A stretch of 64,000 nt of DNA from Spirochaetota bacterium (lineage in GTDB: Bacteria; Spirochaetota; Spirochaetia; Treponematales; Treponemataceae), in assembly GCA_023393015.1 (NCBI GenBank), contig JAEWMY010000056.1, forward strand, positions 1 through 64,000. The letters run 5' to 3'. Each line of letters opens with the position of its first letter. Position 1 is the stretch's first letter. The translations under genes were made by a program, and so were the position numbers. Positions 8,171-16,378 of this stretch are shown piece by piece. The notes below the pieces were generated by a model, which did not search any database, was not told the DNA's origin, and saw nothing but the letters and a program-made list of their open reading frames with translations.

Positions 8171-9601
8171 ATGGAAAAATCGATCAAATCGGGCCCTATC
8201 GCCCCCACGCTCGTCAGGCTCTCCCTTCCCGTCCTCGCGGGACAGGCGTTCAACCTGCTCTACAATATCGTCGACACCTGGTTCATCGCGCGCATCGACG
8301 CCTCCGATCCCTGGCTCGTCGGCGCCACCGGGCTCGTGTTCCCCGTCTTCTTCCTCTTTCTCGCGATGAGCTTCGGCATTTCCGGAGGGGTTTCTTCGCT
8401 CGTCGCGCGCGCCATCGGCGCCGACCGCTCGAAAGAACTCGACCGCACGGTCGAAAGCGGCTTCTTCCTCGCCATCGCGGCTAGCGTCGTGACGCTCGTC
8501 GCGATCTATCCCTTCGCGACCCCGCTTCTCCGGCTGTTCGGCGGAACGGACCGGATTCTCGACTACGGCCTCGAGTACCTTCTCTGGCTCCTTCCCGTCG
8601 TACCGTTCCTCTTCCTGAGCGCGGTATTCATCGGCATCCTGCAGGGCGAGGGCCGCGCGAAGCACATCATGGTCGCCATGATGCTCGGCACCGTCGCGAA
8701 CATGATCCTCGACCCCGCGCTCATCTTCGGCGCGGGCATGGGAATCGCGGGGGCCGCGCTCGCCACGACGATCGGAAACGCGGTCACCTTCGTCTACCTG
8801 CTCGTCGTGTTCCTCACGAGAAAGTCCCGCGTCGCGGTACACTGGAAGGTCGCTCACGTCTCGTTCCCCGTCGTCGCGGAAATCCTCCGCGTCGGAATCC
8901 CGCAGAGCCTCGTTAATTTCCTCGCGTCGGTCAGTTTTATCTTCTACAACCGCATCATGATCGCGATCAACCCGATGATACTCACCGCCTTCACGCTCTA
9001 CTCGAGACTCGAGCAATTCGCGCTCATCCCGATCTGGTCGCTCATGAGCGCTCTTTCCGCGGTGGCGGGACAGGCGGCGGGCGGGCGCGACTTCACGCGC
9101 CTCAGGCGCGCGTCGAGGACGGCGAGCCGCATGGCGATGGGGGTAAACGGCGTCCTTCTCGTCGTCTATGCCCTGTCGAGTCGGTTTCTCTTCAGGCAGT
9201 TCCAGTCCGACGCGCGCGTGCTGGATCTCGCGGGGATCATCGTCCCCTGGATGGCGATCGCGACCTTCGTGACCGTTCCGGTATTCATCATCACGACGAT
9301 CATGTCGGCGGCGGGATTCGCGAACCGGAGCCTCGCGCTCACGGCCGTTCGTATCTACGGTTTCAACGTTCCGGCGTGCGCGATAGCGGCGTATGTCTTC
9401 AAGGGAGACATACTGGCCGTCATGCGCGCGATCCCGGTGGCGTCGGCGTGCGCGCTCGTCATGGCGCACTTGGTCCAGGGGAATTTCTTCTCGGGACTCG
9501 AGTCGGGGAAACTGAAGGTACGGTACTCCGCGGACGCGGACGCTCCCGCTCCCGCCGACGCGACATCTCCGGCTGAAGCCGAAGCGGTCACGACGACTTA
9601 G
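8171..9601 (+). CDS. MATE family efflux transporter
   Basis: The 476-aa inner-membrane protein has about 12 hydrophobic segments in two similar halves. The typical start reads GPIAPTLVRLSLPVLAGQAF and LLYNIVDTWFI, with SGGVSSLVARAIGA following. MATE proteins export drugs, dyes or metabolites in exchange for Na+ or H+; the substrate cannot be read from sequence. The ATG at 8171 is chosen because the GTG at 8132 lies inside the promoter. The C-terminal tail after about residue 445 is Ala-rich and hydrophilic. The stop overlaps the convergent clpP stop by 4 bp. Confidence 0.9.
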   Translation: MEKSIKSGPIAPTLVRLSLPVLAGQAFNLLYNIVDTWFIARIDASDPWLVGATGLVFPVFFLFLAMSFGISGGVSSLVARAIGADRSKELDRTVESGFFLAIAASVVTLVAIYPFATPLLRLFGGTDRILDYGLEYLLWLLPVVPFLFLSAVFIGILQGEGRAKHIMVAMMLGTVANMILDPALIFGAGMGIAGAALATTIGNAVTFVYLLVVFLTRKSRVAVHWKVAHVSFPVVAEILRVGIPQSLVNFLASVSFIFYNRIMIAINPMILTAFTLYSRLEQFALIPIWSLMSALSAVAGQAAGGRDFTRLRRASRTASRMAMGVNGVLLVVYALSSRFLFRQFQSDARVLDLAGIIVPWMAIATFVTVPVFIITTIMSAAGFANRSLALTAVRIYGFNVPACAIAAYVFKGDILAVMRAIPVASACALVMAHLVQGNFFSGLESGKLKVRYSADADAPAPADATSPAEAEAVTTT

Positions 9602-10239
9602 GGAAGTTCCTTGCGGGTCTCGATCACCTTGGATACGAGACCGTAGTCCCTCGCCTCGGCCGCGTTCATCCAGAAATCGCGGTCGGTATCGCGCGATACC
9701 TGGGCCGGGTCCTTGCCGGTTTCACGGGAGATGAGCTCGTTGATCCTCACGCGCATCTTCTCGAGCTCGAGGGCGTGTATCTCGATCTCGGTCGCGACGC
9801 CCTTTATGCCGGAAAGCGGCTGGTGAATGAGGTAGTGGCTGTTGGGAAGGGCGAAGCGGCGCTCCTTGGGAGCGGCCAAGAGGATGATGGAGCCCGCGCT
9901 CGCGACGAGTCCCATGCCGATCGTGTAGACGGGCGCGGCCACGAAGCGGATCATGTCGAAGATGGCGAATCCAGCGTCCGCGTCGCCGCCGGGCGAGTCG
10001 ATGAACACGCGAATGGGCTCGTCCGAATCGGCCTCGAGCACGAGGAGCTGGCGCACGACCTTCTCGGCGAGGGGCTTGTTGATCTCCCCCGAGAGTATGA
10101 TCTGGCGGGTCTTGATGAACTTCTGCATGAGCGGGTCGGCTTGCGCCTCTCCCTTTGCCCCGCATTCCCCTTCGTCGTCGTCATCCTCGTCGTTTCGCAT
10201 GGCCCGAATCCTCAGATCGTCCGTATATGATGATTTCAT
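9598..10239 (-). CDS. clpP: ATP-dependent Clp protease proteolytic subunit
   Basis: The 213-aa serine peptidase aligns with ClpP and keeps the catalytic triad with canonical spacing: S114 (GLVASAGSI), H139 (YLIHQPL) and D188 (DTDRDFW). The SPGG oxyanion strand is at 82-85. It would form the degradation chamber for a Clp ATPase, none of which is encoded here. Unusual points are an acidic N-terminal stretch (residues 17-25) before the usual start of the fold, and VASAG in place of the common AASMG, suggesting a divergent second ClpP type. The start at 10239 has AAAGGAG at good spacing. Confidence 0.92.
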   Translation of the reverse strand: MKSSYTDDLRIRAMRNDEDDDDEGECGAKGEAQADPLMQKFIKTRQIILSGEINKPLAEKVVRQLLVLEADSDEPIRVFIDSPGGDADAGFAIFDMIRFVAAPVYTIGMGLVASAGSIILLAAPKERRFALPNSHYLIHQPLSGIKGVATEIEIHALELEKMRVRINELISRETGKDPAQVSRDTDRDFWMNAAEARDYGLVSKVIETRKELP

Positions 10240-10288
10240 GTCGTTTACTCCTTTTATAAGGCGCGCGGCGCCGTCCGTTCAATGTACC

Positions 10289-10331
10289 AAAAAAAAACCC
10301 CGTCGTACAGTGCGCGCGTCCCGTACGGGCC
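10289..10331 (-). terminator. Probable terminator of pth-mazG operon
   Basis: On the minus strand, a GC-rich bulged hairpin (CCCGTAC ... GTACGACGGGG, about 10298-10329) is followed by nine T (10289-10297). Confidence 0.6.
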
Positions 10332-11201
10332 CTACTCGCTCCGTTTCGCCTCGCTCCGTTTCGCTTCGTCCCAAAACCCGTCCATCTCCGGAAGATGATC
10401 CGCGTCCATCGGAATGCCGGCCTTCTTCATCGAGGCTTCGACGTGCTTGAATCTCCTCGTGAATTTCGCGTTCGTCCGGGTCATCGCTACGCCGGGATCC
10501 ACCTTGAGGTGCCGGGCCACGTTGACGATGGCAAAGAGGAGGTCGCCGAGCTCGTCCTCCACGCGGTCGCGCTCCCCGGCGGCGACCGCCTCGCGAAGCT
10601 CCGCGAGTTCCTCGTCTATCTTGGGCCATACGTCGTCGAGCCGCGCCCAGTCGAAGCCCGCCTTTGCGGCCTTCTTCTGGAGTTTATGCGCCCGCTCGAG
10701 GGCCGGCATCCCGCGCGACACCTCGTCCAGGATCGAGTCCGCCTTCCTCCCCTCGACGCCGCGCTTGATGAGGTCCCACTGGGCCAGCACCTTGTCGGCC
10801 GTATCGGTCCGCCCGTCAGATCCGGGACCGGCGAAGCCCTCCGTCCGGCCGAAAACGTGCGGGTGACGCCTGATGAGCTTGTCGGAGACGGTCTTCAGGG
10901 CGTCGGCGACCGTGAAGGCGCCCTCCTGCTCGTACATGTACGAAAGCATCGTCGCGTTCAGGAATACGTCGCCGAGCTCCTCGCACACGTGGGGGGCGTC
11001 GCCCTCGGTTATCGCCTCGACCGTCTCGTACGACTCCTCCACGAGGGTTTCCCTGAGAGAAAGCGGCGTCTGCTCGATGTCCCAGGGACAGCCGCCCGGA
11101 CCCCTGAGTCGCTTGATCGTCCGATAGAGCCGGCCGAAGGCCTCGAGCGCCTCGGGCGGGGCCGCCTCTCCCAGTATCGCATCCGTTTCGCGCGTATCCA
11201 T
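10332..11201 (-). CDS. mazG: Nucleoside triphosphate pyrophosphohydrolase MazG
   Basis: The 289-aa protein has the tandem MazG layout. The first domain carries GGCPWDIEQT, EESYETVEAI and EELGDVFL; the second carries DEELAELREA and EDELGDLLFAIVNVAR. MazG hydrolyses NTPs to NMP and PPi, cleaning nucleotide pools. The C-terminus ends in a short duplicated tail EAKRSEAKRSE caused by a tandem repeat at about 10334-10364, which looks like recent slippage. It lies 4 bp after pth, so the pair is an operon. The CDS is followed by a T-rich terminator. Confidence 0.95.
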   Translation of the reverse strand: MDTRETDAILGEAAPPEALEAFGRLYRTIKRLRGPGGCPWDIEQTPLSLRETLVEESYETVEAITEGDAPHVCEELGDVFLNATMLSYMYEQEGAFTVADALKTVSDKLIRRHPHVFGRTEGFAGPGSDGRTDTADKVLAQWDLIKRGVEGRKADSILDEVSRGMPALERAHKLQKKAAKAGFDWARLDDVWPKIDEELAELREAVAAGERDRVEDELGDLLFAIVNVARHLKVDPGVAMTRTNAKFTRRFKHVEASMKKAGIPMDADHLPEMDGFWDEAKRSEAKRSE

Positions 11202-11205
11202 CCGA

Positions 11206-11820
11206 TTACCGTCCTTTAGCGCAGTCTGTCACTGCCTTTTTGGCCCATTCCTTGAGATGGGATTCGGGAGCGTCCCGGAGCAATCCTTCAAAAAGGCCCC
11301 CGGCCGCCGCGAAGGCGAGCGAGAGGCATATCCGCTCGTCGGCCGAAAAATTAGACAGCACGTACGCGGCGACGTCCGGGTGTTCGGGCCGGCCGATGCC
11401 GAAGCGGAGCCGCCAAAAATCGGCCGTGCCGAGCGAGGCCTTGGCCGACCGCAATCCGTTGTGCCCGCCGAGCCCGCCCGACCACTTCAGGCTTACCGTA
11501 CCGCACGGAAGCTCGAGCTCGTCGTGCACGACGAGTATCTCGTCCGGTTTGACCCGATAAAACGAGGCGACCTCGGCGACGCTCTCCCCCGAAAGGTTCA
11601 TGTAGGTTTCCGGCTTGATGAAATGAACGACGCGACGCGTGCCGTCCGCCGACGCGACCTGAAACGGGGCGTACGAACCCCGGAATTTCGATTGCCAGGA
11701 AAGGGACGGCGTCAGGGACAGGGAATCGGCGAAGAGCCAGGCGACGTTATGGCGGTTCGACTCGTATTTTTTTCCGTGATTGCCCAAAAAGGCCACAAGC
11801 GAGATCATGATGTGGGGCAT
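11206..11820 (-). CDS. pth: Peptidyl-tRNA hydrolase
   Basis: The 204-aa enzyme recycles peptidyl-tRNA released during aborted translation. Catalytic H24 (YESNRHNVAW), D100 (VVHDELELP), N75 (YMNLSGE) and N121 (GGHNGLRS) are all in place. The usual GLGNPG start reads FLGNHG here, a His for Pro change next to the conserved Asn. An alternative ATG at 11808 cannot be excluded. It is divergent from the pyrophosphatase gene with 46 bp between; a 10-bp inverted repeat spans that gap. Confidence 0.95.
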   Translation of the reverse strand: MPHIMISLVAFLGNHGKKYESNRHNVAWLFADSLSLTPSLSWQSKFRGSYAPFQVASADGTRRVVHFIKPETYMNLSGESVAEVASFYRVKPDEILVVHDELELPCGTVSLKWSGGLGGHNGLRSAKASLGTADFWRLRFGIGRPEHPDVAAYVLSNFSADERICLSLAFAAAGGLFEGLLRDAPESHLKEWAKKAVTDCAKGR

Positions 11821-11822
11821 TG

Positions 11823-11859
11823 TACCCGAAAGCCGTCAAATAGTGTATACTTTCGGGTA
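11823..11859. promoter_or_regulatory. Inverted repeat in the pth/pyrophosphatase divergent promoter
   Basis: TACCCGAAAG (11823-11832) and CTTTCGGGTA (11850-11859) are perfect 10-bp arms 17 nt apart. TATACT (11846-11851), the likely -10 for the pyrophosphatase, overlaps the right arm. It could be an operator serving both directions, or a hairpin. Confidence 0.5.
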
Positions 11860-11866
11860 ACCACCT

Positions 11867-13537
11867 ATGGAAACAAGCGCAAAAACCAAAAAGGTCTACG
11901 TAATCGGCCACCGCAATCCCGACACCGACTCGGTCGTTTCCGCCGCCGCGTACGCCTCTCTCAAGCGGTCGGGCGGCGCCGAACAATATGTCGCGGCACG
12001 GGCGGGAAAGCCCACCCCGCAGACGGAATACATATTCTCCCGGTTCGGCGTACCCCTGCCCGAATTCCTTCCCGATCTCGTGCCGAAAATCGAGTACTTT
12101 TTCAATCCCGACGTCAGGACCATAACGGACGAAACCTCCCTGTGGGAGGCGATGGAGATCCTCGAAAAAAGCGAGGTGCGCGTCCTACCCGTCACCGATT
12201 CGCAAGGAAGGTATCACTCGCTCCTCCATTACAGCTCCTTCGCGCAGAAGGTGCTCCGGATGATCAACCCGAGGCAAAAGACGATCATCGAGACGAGCGT
12301 CTCGCTCCTGGCGTCGGCGCTCCACACGCAGGCCCTCGTCGTGCGCGACGCGGAAACCGTCCGCAAGAGCCCGGTCATCATCGCCGCGGCCGAATACGAA
12401 ACTTTCACGGAACACCTCGCCGCGCACATACCGGAAAGCACGATCGTTATCGTCGGCAACCGGGTCGACGTCCAGCGACACGCGATCGGGCGGAAGGTGC
12501 GCGCGCTCATCATCACGAGCGGGACGCCGATCGCGCGCGAGCTCCGCGAGGAAGCCGAAAGGAACGGCGTGTCGGTCCTCATCAGTCCCTACGACACCGC
12601 CTCGACCTCGCTTCTCATCATCTACTCCATGCCCGTGGCCTGCGTCTCGAACGCACTCGTCAAGCCGGTGAACCGGAACGACACGACCCGGAAGATAGCG
12701 CCCCTGCTCGCGACGGCGCCGGGAAAGAGCCTGCCGGTCGTGGACGACGAGGGGATCGTCGTCGGCGTCGTCTCGGAGGGAGACCTCTACCGCGAGCCGA
12801 ACGTCGAGCTCATCCTGGTCGACCACAACGAGAGCGCCCAGGCGATCGAGGGGGCAGAACACTACCGTATCCTCGAGATCATCGACCACCACAGGCTCGG
12901 GCCGGTCTCGACGAAACAGCCGATCACTTTCATCAACAAGCCCGTCGGGGCGACGAGCACGATCGTCGCGGGACTCTTCCGCGAGCAGCGCGTGCCGATG
13001 AGCCCCGAGATCGCGTCGATACTCCTTTCGGGAATCCTCGCGGACACCCTCGTCCTGCAGTCGGCGACGACGACCGAGGAAGACCGCATGACGGCCGAAT
13101 ACCTCGCGAGCATCACGAACATCGACGTCGCCTCCCTCGGCCGCGACCTCCCTTCCGCGGCGAGCAACGTCTCGGCGCGTCCCGTCGCGGACCTCGTCAT
13201 GCAGGACATGAAGCGGTACGAGGAAGACGGGCTCACCTTCACCGTCAGCCAGATCGAGGTGGAGGAGCCGCACGGCCTTCTCGAGCGCAAGAAAGAATTC
13301 CTCGACGCGCTCGAGGCCCAGCGCGAGCGGGGCGGCCATCTCTTTTGCGCGGTCCTCGTCACCGACATCACCGAGCTTTCGAGCCTTCTCGTCGTCTCGG
13401 CCGAGAAGGCCTTCGAGCAGACGATCGGCCTGCCGCGCATGGAGGAGTCGGTGTACGTCCTCAGGGACGTCGTGTCCCGGAAAAAACAGTTGATGCCGAT
13501 TCTGTCGGAAATCGTCGAGCGATACCGGAGGCGGTAA
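11867..13537 (+). CDS. ppaC: Manganese-dependent (family II) inorganic pyrophosphatase with CBS and DRTGG domains
   Basis: The 556-aa enzyme hydrolyses PPi to phosphate. The DHH catalytic domain is split: GHRNPDTDS near residues 14-22, then LVDHNES near 324 and EIIDHHRLG near 340. Between the halves lie a CBS motif, a DRTGG-like domain (about 130-240) and a second CBS motif (about 245-302). DHHA2 (about 440-553) closes the active site. In characterised CBS-PPases the CBS pair binds adenine nucleotides and adjusts activity to energy charge. The start lies 15 nt after a TATACT box. It forms an operon with the next gene, 1 bp away. Confidence 0.95.
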   Translation: METSAKTKKVYVIGHRNPDTDSVVSAAAYASLKRSGGAEQYVAARAGKPTPQTEYIFSRFGVPLPEFLPDLVPKIEYFFNPDVRTITDETSLWEAMEILEKSEVRVLPVTDSQGRYHSLLHYSSFAQKVLRMINPRQKTIIETSVSLLASALHTQALVVRDAETVRKSPVIIAAAEYETFTEHLAAHIPESTIVIVGNRVDVQRHAIGRKVRALIITSGTPIARELREEAERNGVSVLISPYDTASTSLLIIYSMPVACVSNALVKPVNRNDTTRKIAPLLATAPGKSLPVVDDEGIVVGVVSEGDLYREPNVELILVDHNESAQAIEGAEHYRILEIIDHHRLGPVSTKQPITFINKPVGATSTIVAGLFREQRVPMSPEIASILLSGILADTLVLQSATTTEEDRMTAEYLASITNIDVASLGRDLPSAASNVSARPVADLVMQDMKRYEEDGLTFTVSQIEVEEPHGLLERKKEFLDALEAQRERGGHLFCAVLVTDITELSSLLVVSAEKAFEQTIGLPRMEESVYVLRDVVSRKKQLMPILSEIVERYRRR

Positions 13538-13538
13538 T

Positions 13539-14453
13539 ATGGAAAAGGCGGGGGGACTCGGAATTCTTCACGAGGACGAGTGGATCGTCGTCGTCAACAA
13601 GCCGGAGGGGATGCTCTCGGTCGGGTATCCGGGCTTCCGGGGGCAAACCGCCCTCGACGCCCTCGAGGAGCGGTATCGCAGCCGCGGCAAGCGGCGCGTC
13701 ACGGCCGTCCACCGGCTCGACCGGGAAACCTCGGGCGTCATGATGTTCGCCTGCTCGGCGGCCGCCGCGGGAAAGATCATGGACGAGTGGCAGGAAATGG
13801 TGCAGGAGCGGCGCTACCGTTGCGTATGCCTCCGCGCCCCCGGCGCGCGCGAGCTCGACGACGAAGGGACGATCGACCTCCCCATCGCCTACAACAAGCA
13901 CGACGTCGGCTTCGTCCCGACGGGCAAGGACGCGGACTCCATCAAGGTAAGCGAGCGGGCGGTAACGCGGTACCGCGTGATCGAGCGCGGGGTCGACTGC
14001 GACCTCGTCGAGTGCGATCTGGAGACGGGACGCAAGAACCAGATCAGGGTACACCTGTCGCACCTCGGGCATCCCGTGGCCGGCGACCCGGTATACGGCT
14101 CGGCCGCCCCGGGCGAGGCGCCGATTGACCGGCTCGCTCTCCACGCTCGCGCGCTCGCCTTCATCCATCCCTTCACCGGACAGGAGATGCGCTTCGAGAT
14201 ACCGGACCCCGCGAGTTTCGCCAAGGCCCTGAAACGGAAGGTCGTCAAGAAGGCCGCGAAGAAGGCCGAACCGAAAGAGACGGGCCGCGTCGCGGGCCGC
14301 GTTGCGGGCCGCGCGGCAGGAAGCAAGTCCGTCAGGGCCGACGCCCTCGAGGAGGGAATCACGCCGCGAAAACGCGAGGGACGGTACGCGAACGGAAGCA
14401 AGTTCATACCCGACGGGAGCGGCGCGGGTCCGCTCGGGAAGGGAAGGCGGTAA
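13539..14453 (+). CDS. RluA-family pseudouridine synthase
   Basis: Residues 1 to about 228 form an RluA-type catalytic domain with the signature AVHRLDRETSG and catalytic Asp61. It also has NKPEGML near 20, GRKNQIRVHL in the middle and GDPVYG. Enzymes of this family convert uridine to pseudouridine in rRNA or tRNA; the exact site cannot be predicted. There is no S4 domain. A basic C-terminal tail of about 75 residues (KRKVVKKAAKKAE, then GRVAGRVAGRAAG) is unusual and contains a 12-bp DNA tandem repeat. GGAGG precedes the ATG, which is 1 bp after the pyrophosphatase stop. Confidence 0.9.
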   Translation: MEKAGGLGILHEDEWIVVVNKPEGMLSVGYPGFRGQTALDALEERYRSRGKRRVTAVHRLDRETSGVMMFACSAAAAGKIMDEWQEMVQERRYRCVCLRAPGARELDDEGTIDLPIAYNKHDVGFVPTGKDADSIKVSERAVTRYRVIERGVDCDLVECDLETGRKNQIRVHLSHLGHPVAGDPVYGSAAPGEAPIDRLALHARALAFIHPFTGQEMRFEIPDPASFAKALKRKVVKKAAKKAEPKETGRVAGRVAGRAAGSKSVRADALEEGITPRKREGRYANGSKFIPDGSGAGPLGKGRR

Positions 14454-14461
14454 GCGTCGGC

Positions 14462-15247
14462 TCAGTCCTTCCAGGGGAAGATGAAATTCCTGAGGCTCCG
14501 TTCGCCGAGGGTCTCGCGCTCGTCGGCGAGCAACTCCGTCCAGGGCACGGACTTCCGCGCGACGCGGTACTCGAGCTCGGGATGCCGTTCGATCCAGTCG
14601 TACTTGTGCATGAGCAGGCGAAAGGCCTCGTTTTGCGCGAGCACGACGCCGAAGACGCCGGGGATCATGAAAAACGTGACCAGCGAAAGGGCGCCGAGCG
14701 CGATCGAATACGCGAACAGGAAGAGGGAAATCCCCGGGTTGTCGAAGAACACGATGAAGCATTTCTTCACGCACTTGATCGCGCGTTTGTCGAGCTGCGA
14801 GCGGATCGGCAAAAGCCACTGCAGGGACAACAAGAGGATCAGCGAAAGCCAGAGCATGAGGGCGAACAGGGCGAACCCGACCCGGCCGCCGATCGCGCGA
14901 TAGTACGGAAGGGCGACGGAGAACACGAACGCGACGACGCTCGCCAAGATCGCGAAGAGGATCCCGTGCGGCGCGGCCGCGCGGAGGTCGCGCGGGACAT
15001 CCTTCCAGGAAAAGGCCTTGAAGGCCGAAACCCGAGCGAAGGAGAACGAGACCCCGAGCGCGAGAACCCCGAGCGCGGATACGGCCACCGCGGCCGCGGC
15101 GATCGCGAGGAGGGGGACGCGGGCGAGGCTGTCGATCAGGAAGAACCCGCCGAAAACAATCGAAAGGAAGACGACGTTGAGAGCAAGGACGGTAAGCAGG
15201 TTGTCCCATCCGTCGAACAGGGCCTTTTTGATAAAAAATCCGATCAT
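14462..15247 (-). CDS. Polytopic membrane protein, DUF624-like
   Basis: The 261-aa protein has about five or six hydrophobic helices, a soluble loop with two Cys (IKCVKKCFIVFF) and a soluble C-terminus rich in charged and aromatic residues. The start (FDGWDNLLTVLALNVVFL) and overall pattern resemble DUF624/YesL-type membrane proteins, but this is a weak assignment. ATG at 15247 is chosen because upstream codons of the longer frame do not look like protein. It converges on the RluA gene and diverges from the BMP operon. Confidence 0.7.
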   Translation of the reverse strand: MIGFFIKKALFDGWDNLLTVLALNVVFLSIVFGGFFLIDSLARVPLLAIAAAAVAVSALGVLALGVSFSFARVSAFKAFSWKDVPRDLRAAAPHGILFAILASVVAFVFSVALPYYRAIGGRVGFALFALMLWLSLILLLSLQWLLPIRSQLDKRAIKCVKKCFIVFFDNPGISLFLFAYSIALGALSLVTFFMIPGVFGVVLAQNEAFRLLMHKYDWIERHPELEYRVARKSVPWTELLADERETLGERSLRNFIFPWKD

Positions 15248-15313
15248 GCGGCTAGAGTAGCATAACCCGGCCGATTTTACTATATTTACCGTGCTTGCAG
15301 GAGGATACCCGGT

Positions 15314-16363
15314 ATGACCACACGCCGTTTCGCGATAAAAACCCTCTGTGTCGCCCTCATGACCCTCGCGTTGCCGTCGCTTGCCCAGGCGAGAGCGCGG
15401 GCCGACCGTCCCGAGGGAAAATCGATAGCCGTGTTCGTTCCCGGCATCGTGTCGGGAAGCCCCGTATACGAGATGCTCGTGGCCGGCGTTACCGAGGCCG
15501 TCAACGAGGCGAACGCTCGAGGTGATTCGGTGCGCCTTACCGTCGTCGAGGCGGGAACGAGGCAGGCGGACTGGGGAACGCGGATGACCGCCCTCGTCGC
15601 CGAGGGGAATCACGGACTCGTCGTCACGTCGAATCCGGCCATGCCGGAGATAGTGGCGCCCGTGGCGGAGCGATTCCCGAATCAGGACTTCCTCGTTTTG
15701 GACGCCTGGCATTCCGGATCGGGGCGGATCACGACCTTCAGGTACAACCAGCGCGAACAGGCCTATATATCCGGTTACCTCGCGGCCCTCGTCAGCAAGA
15801 GCGGCATGCCGCACGCCAACAAGGATACGGTCATAGGACTTGTCGCGGGGCAGGAGTATCCCGCGATGAAGAACGTCATACTTCCCGCCTACATCGAGGG
15901 CGCGCGCGCCGTGGACCCCGCGTTTCGGGCGGACTTCCGCGTCGTCGGCAACTGGTACGACGCGGCGAAGGCGGCCGATCTCGCCCGCGCGATGAAACGC
16001 GCCGGCTGCGACGTCATCATGCCGATCGCGGGAGGGGCGAACCAGGGAGTCGTCGCCGCCGCGAAAGAGGACCCGTTCTATCTCGCCTGGTTCGACGACA
16101 ACGGTTACGCGAAGGCCCCGGGTCTCGTAGTCTCGAGTTCAGTCATGGCGCAACGCCGCCTCGCGAGGGAGAAAACGGCCGAATGGATCGCGGGAACGCT
16201 CGTCAGGGGCGTCCCCTCCACGGTCGGCCTCCGCGAAGGCTACGTCTCCTTCGTCTCGGACGACGAGCGGTATCTCGCAGCGGTTCCCCGGGAGATTCGC
16301 GCGCGCGTGGACGAGCTCGTCTCGCGCATCGCCTCGGGAGCGCTGGCGCTTCCGGTCGAGTAA
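15314..16363 (+). CDS. BMP-family (PnrA/TmpC-like) ABC substrate-binding protein
   Basis: The 349-aa protein has a Sec signal peptide (about residues 1-28, ending SLAQA) without a lipobox. A periplasmic-binding domain follows, with IAVFVPGIVSGSPVYEML, a central FRYNQREQAYISGYLAAL and VIMPIAGGANQGVV. These are typical of the basic membrane protein family. PnrA/TmpC in Treponema pallidum binds purine nucleosides, so nucleoside uptake is the likely job. An AGGAGG site precedes the ATG. It is the first gene of a four-gene importer operon. Lack of a lipidation Cys means membrane retention would depend on an uncleaved signal or on the permease. Confidence 0.9.
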   Translation: MTTRRFAIKTLCVALMTLALPSLAQARARADRPEGKSIAVFVPGIVSGSPVYEMLVAGVTEAVNEANARGDSVRLTVVEAGTRQADWGTRMTALVAEGNHGLVVTSNPAMPEIVAPVAERFPNQDFLVLDAWHSGSGRITTFRYNQREQAYISGYLAALVSKSGMPHANKDTVIGLVAGQEYPAMKNVILPAYIEGARAVDPAFRADFRVVGNWYDAAKAADLARAMKRAGCDVIMPIAGGANQGVVAAAKEDPFYLAWFDDNGYAKAPGLVVSSSVMAQRRLAREKTAEWIAGTLVRGVPSTVGLREGYVSFVSDDERYLAAVPREIRARVDELVSRIASGALALPVE

Positions 16364-16378
16364 GGAAAGCCCGCACGG

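Noticed and set aside
11257..13743. 828-aa plus-strand frame across pth and pyrophosphatase
   Set aside because: It is Arg/Pro/Gly-rich, has no motifs, and overlaps two well-supported genes in other frames.
13461..15209. 582-aa minus-strand frame
   Set aside because: It is a shadow of the RluA-type and membrane-protein genes, with low-complexity Arg-rich translation.
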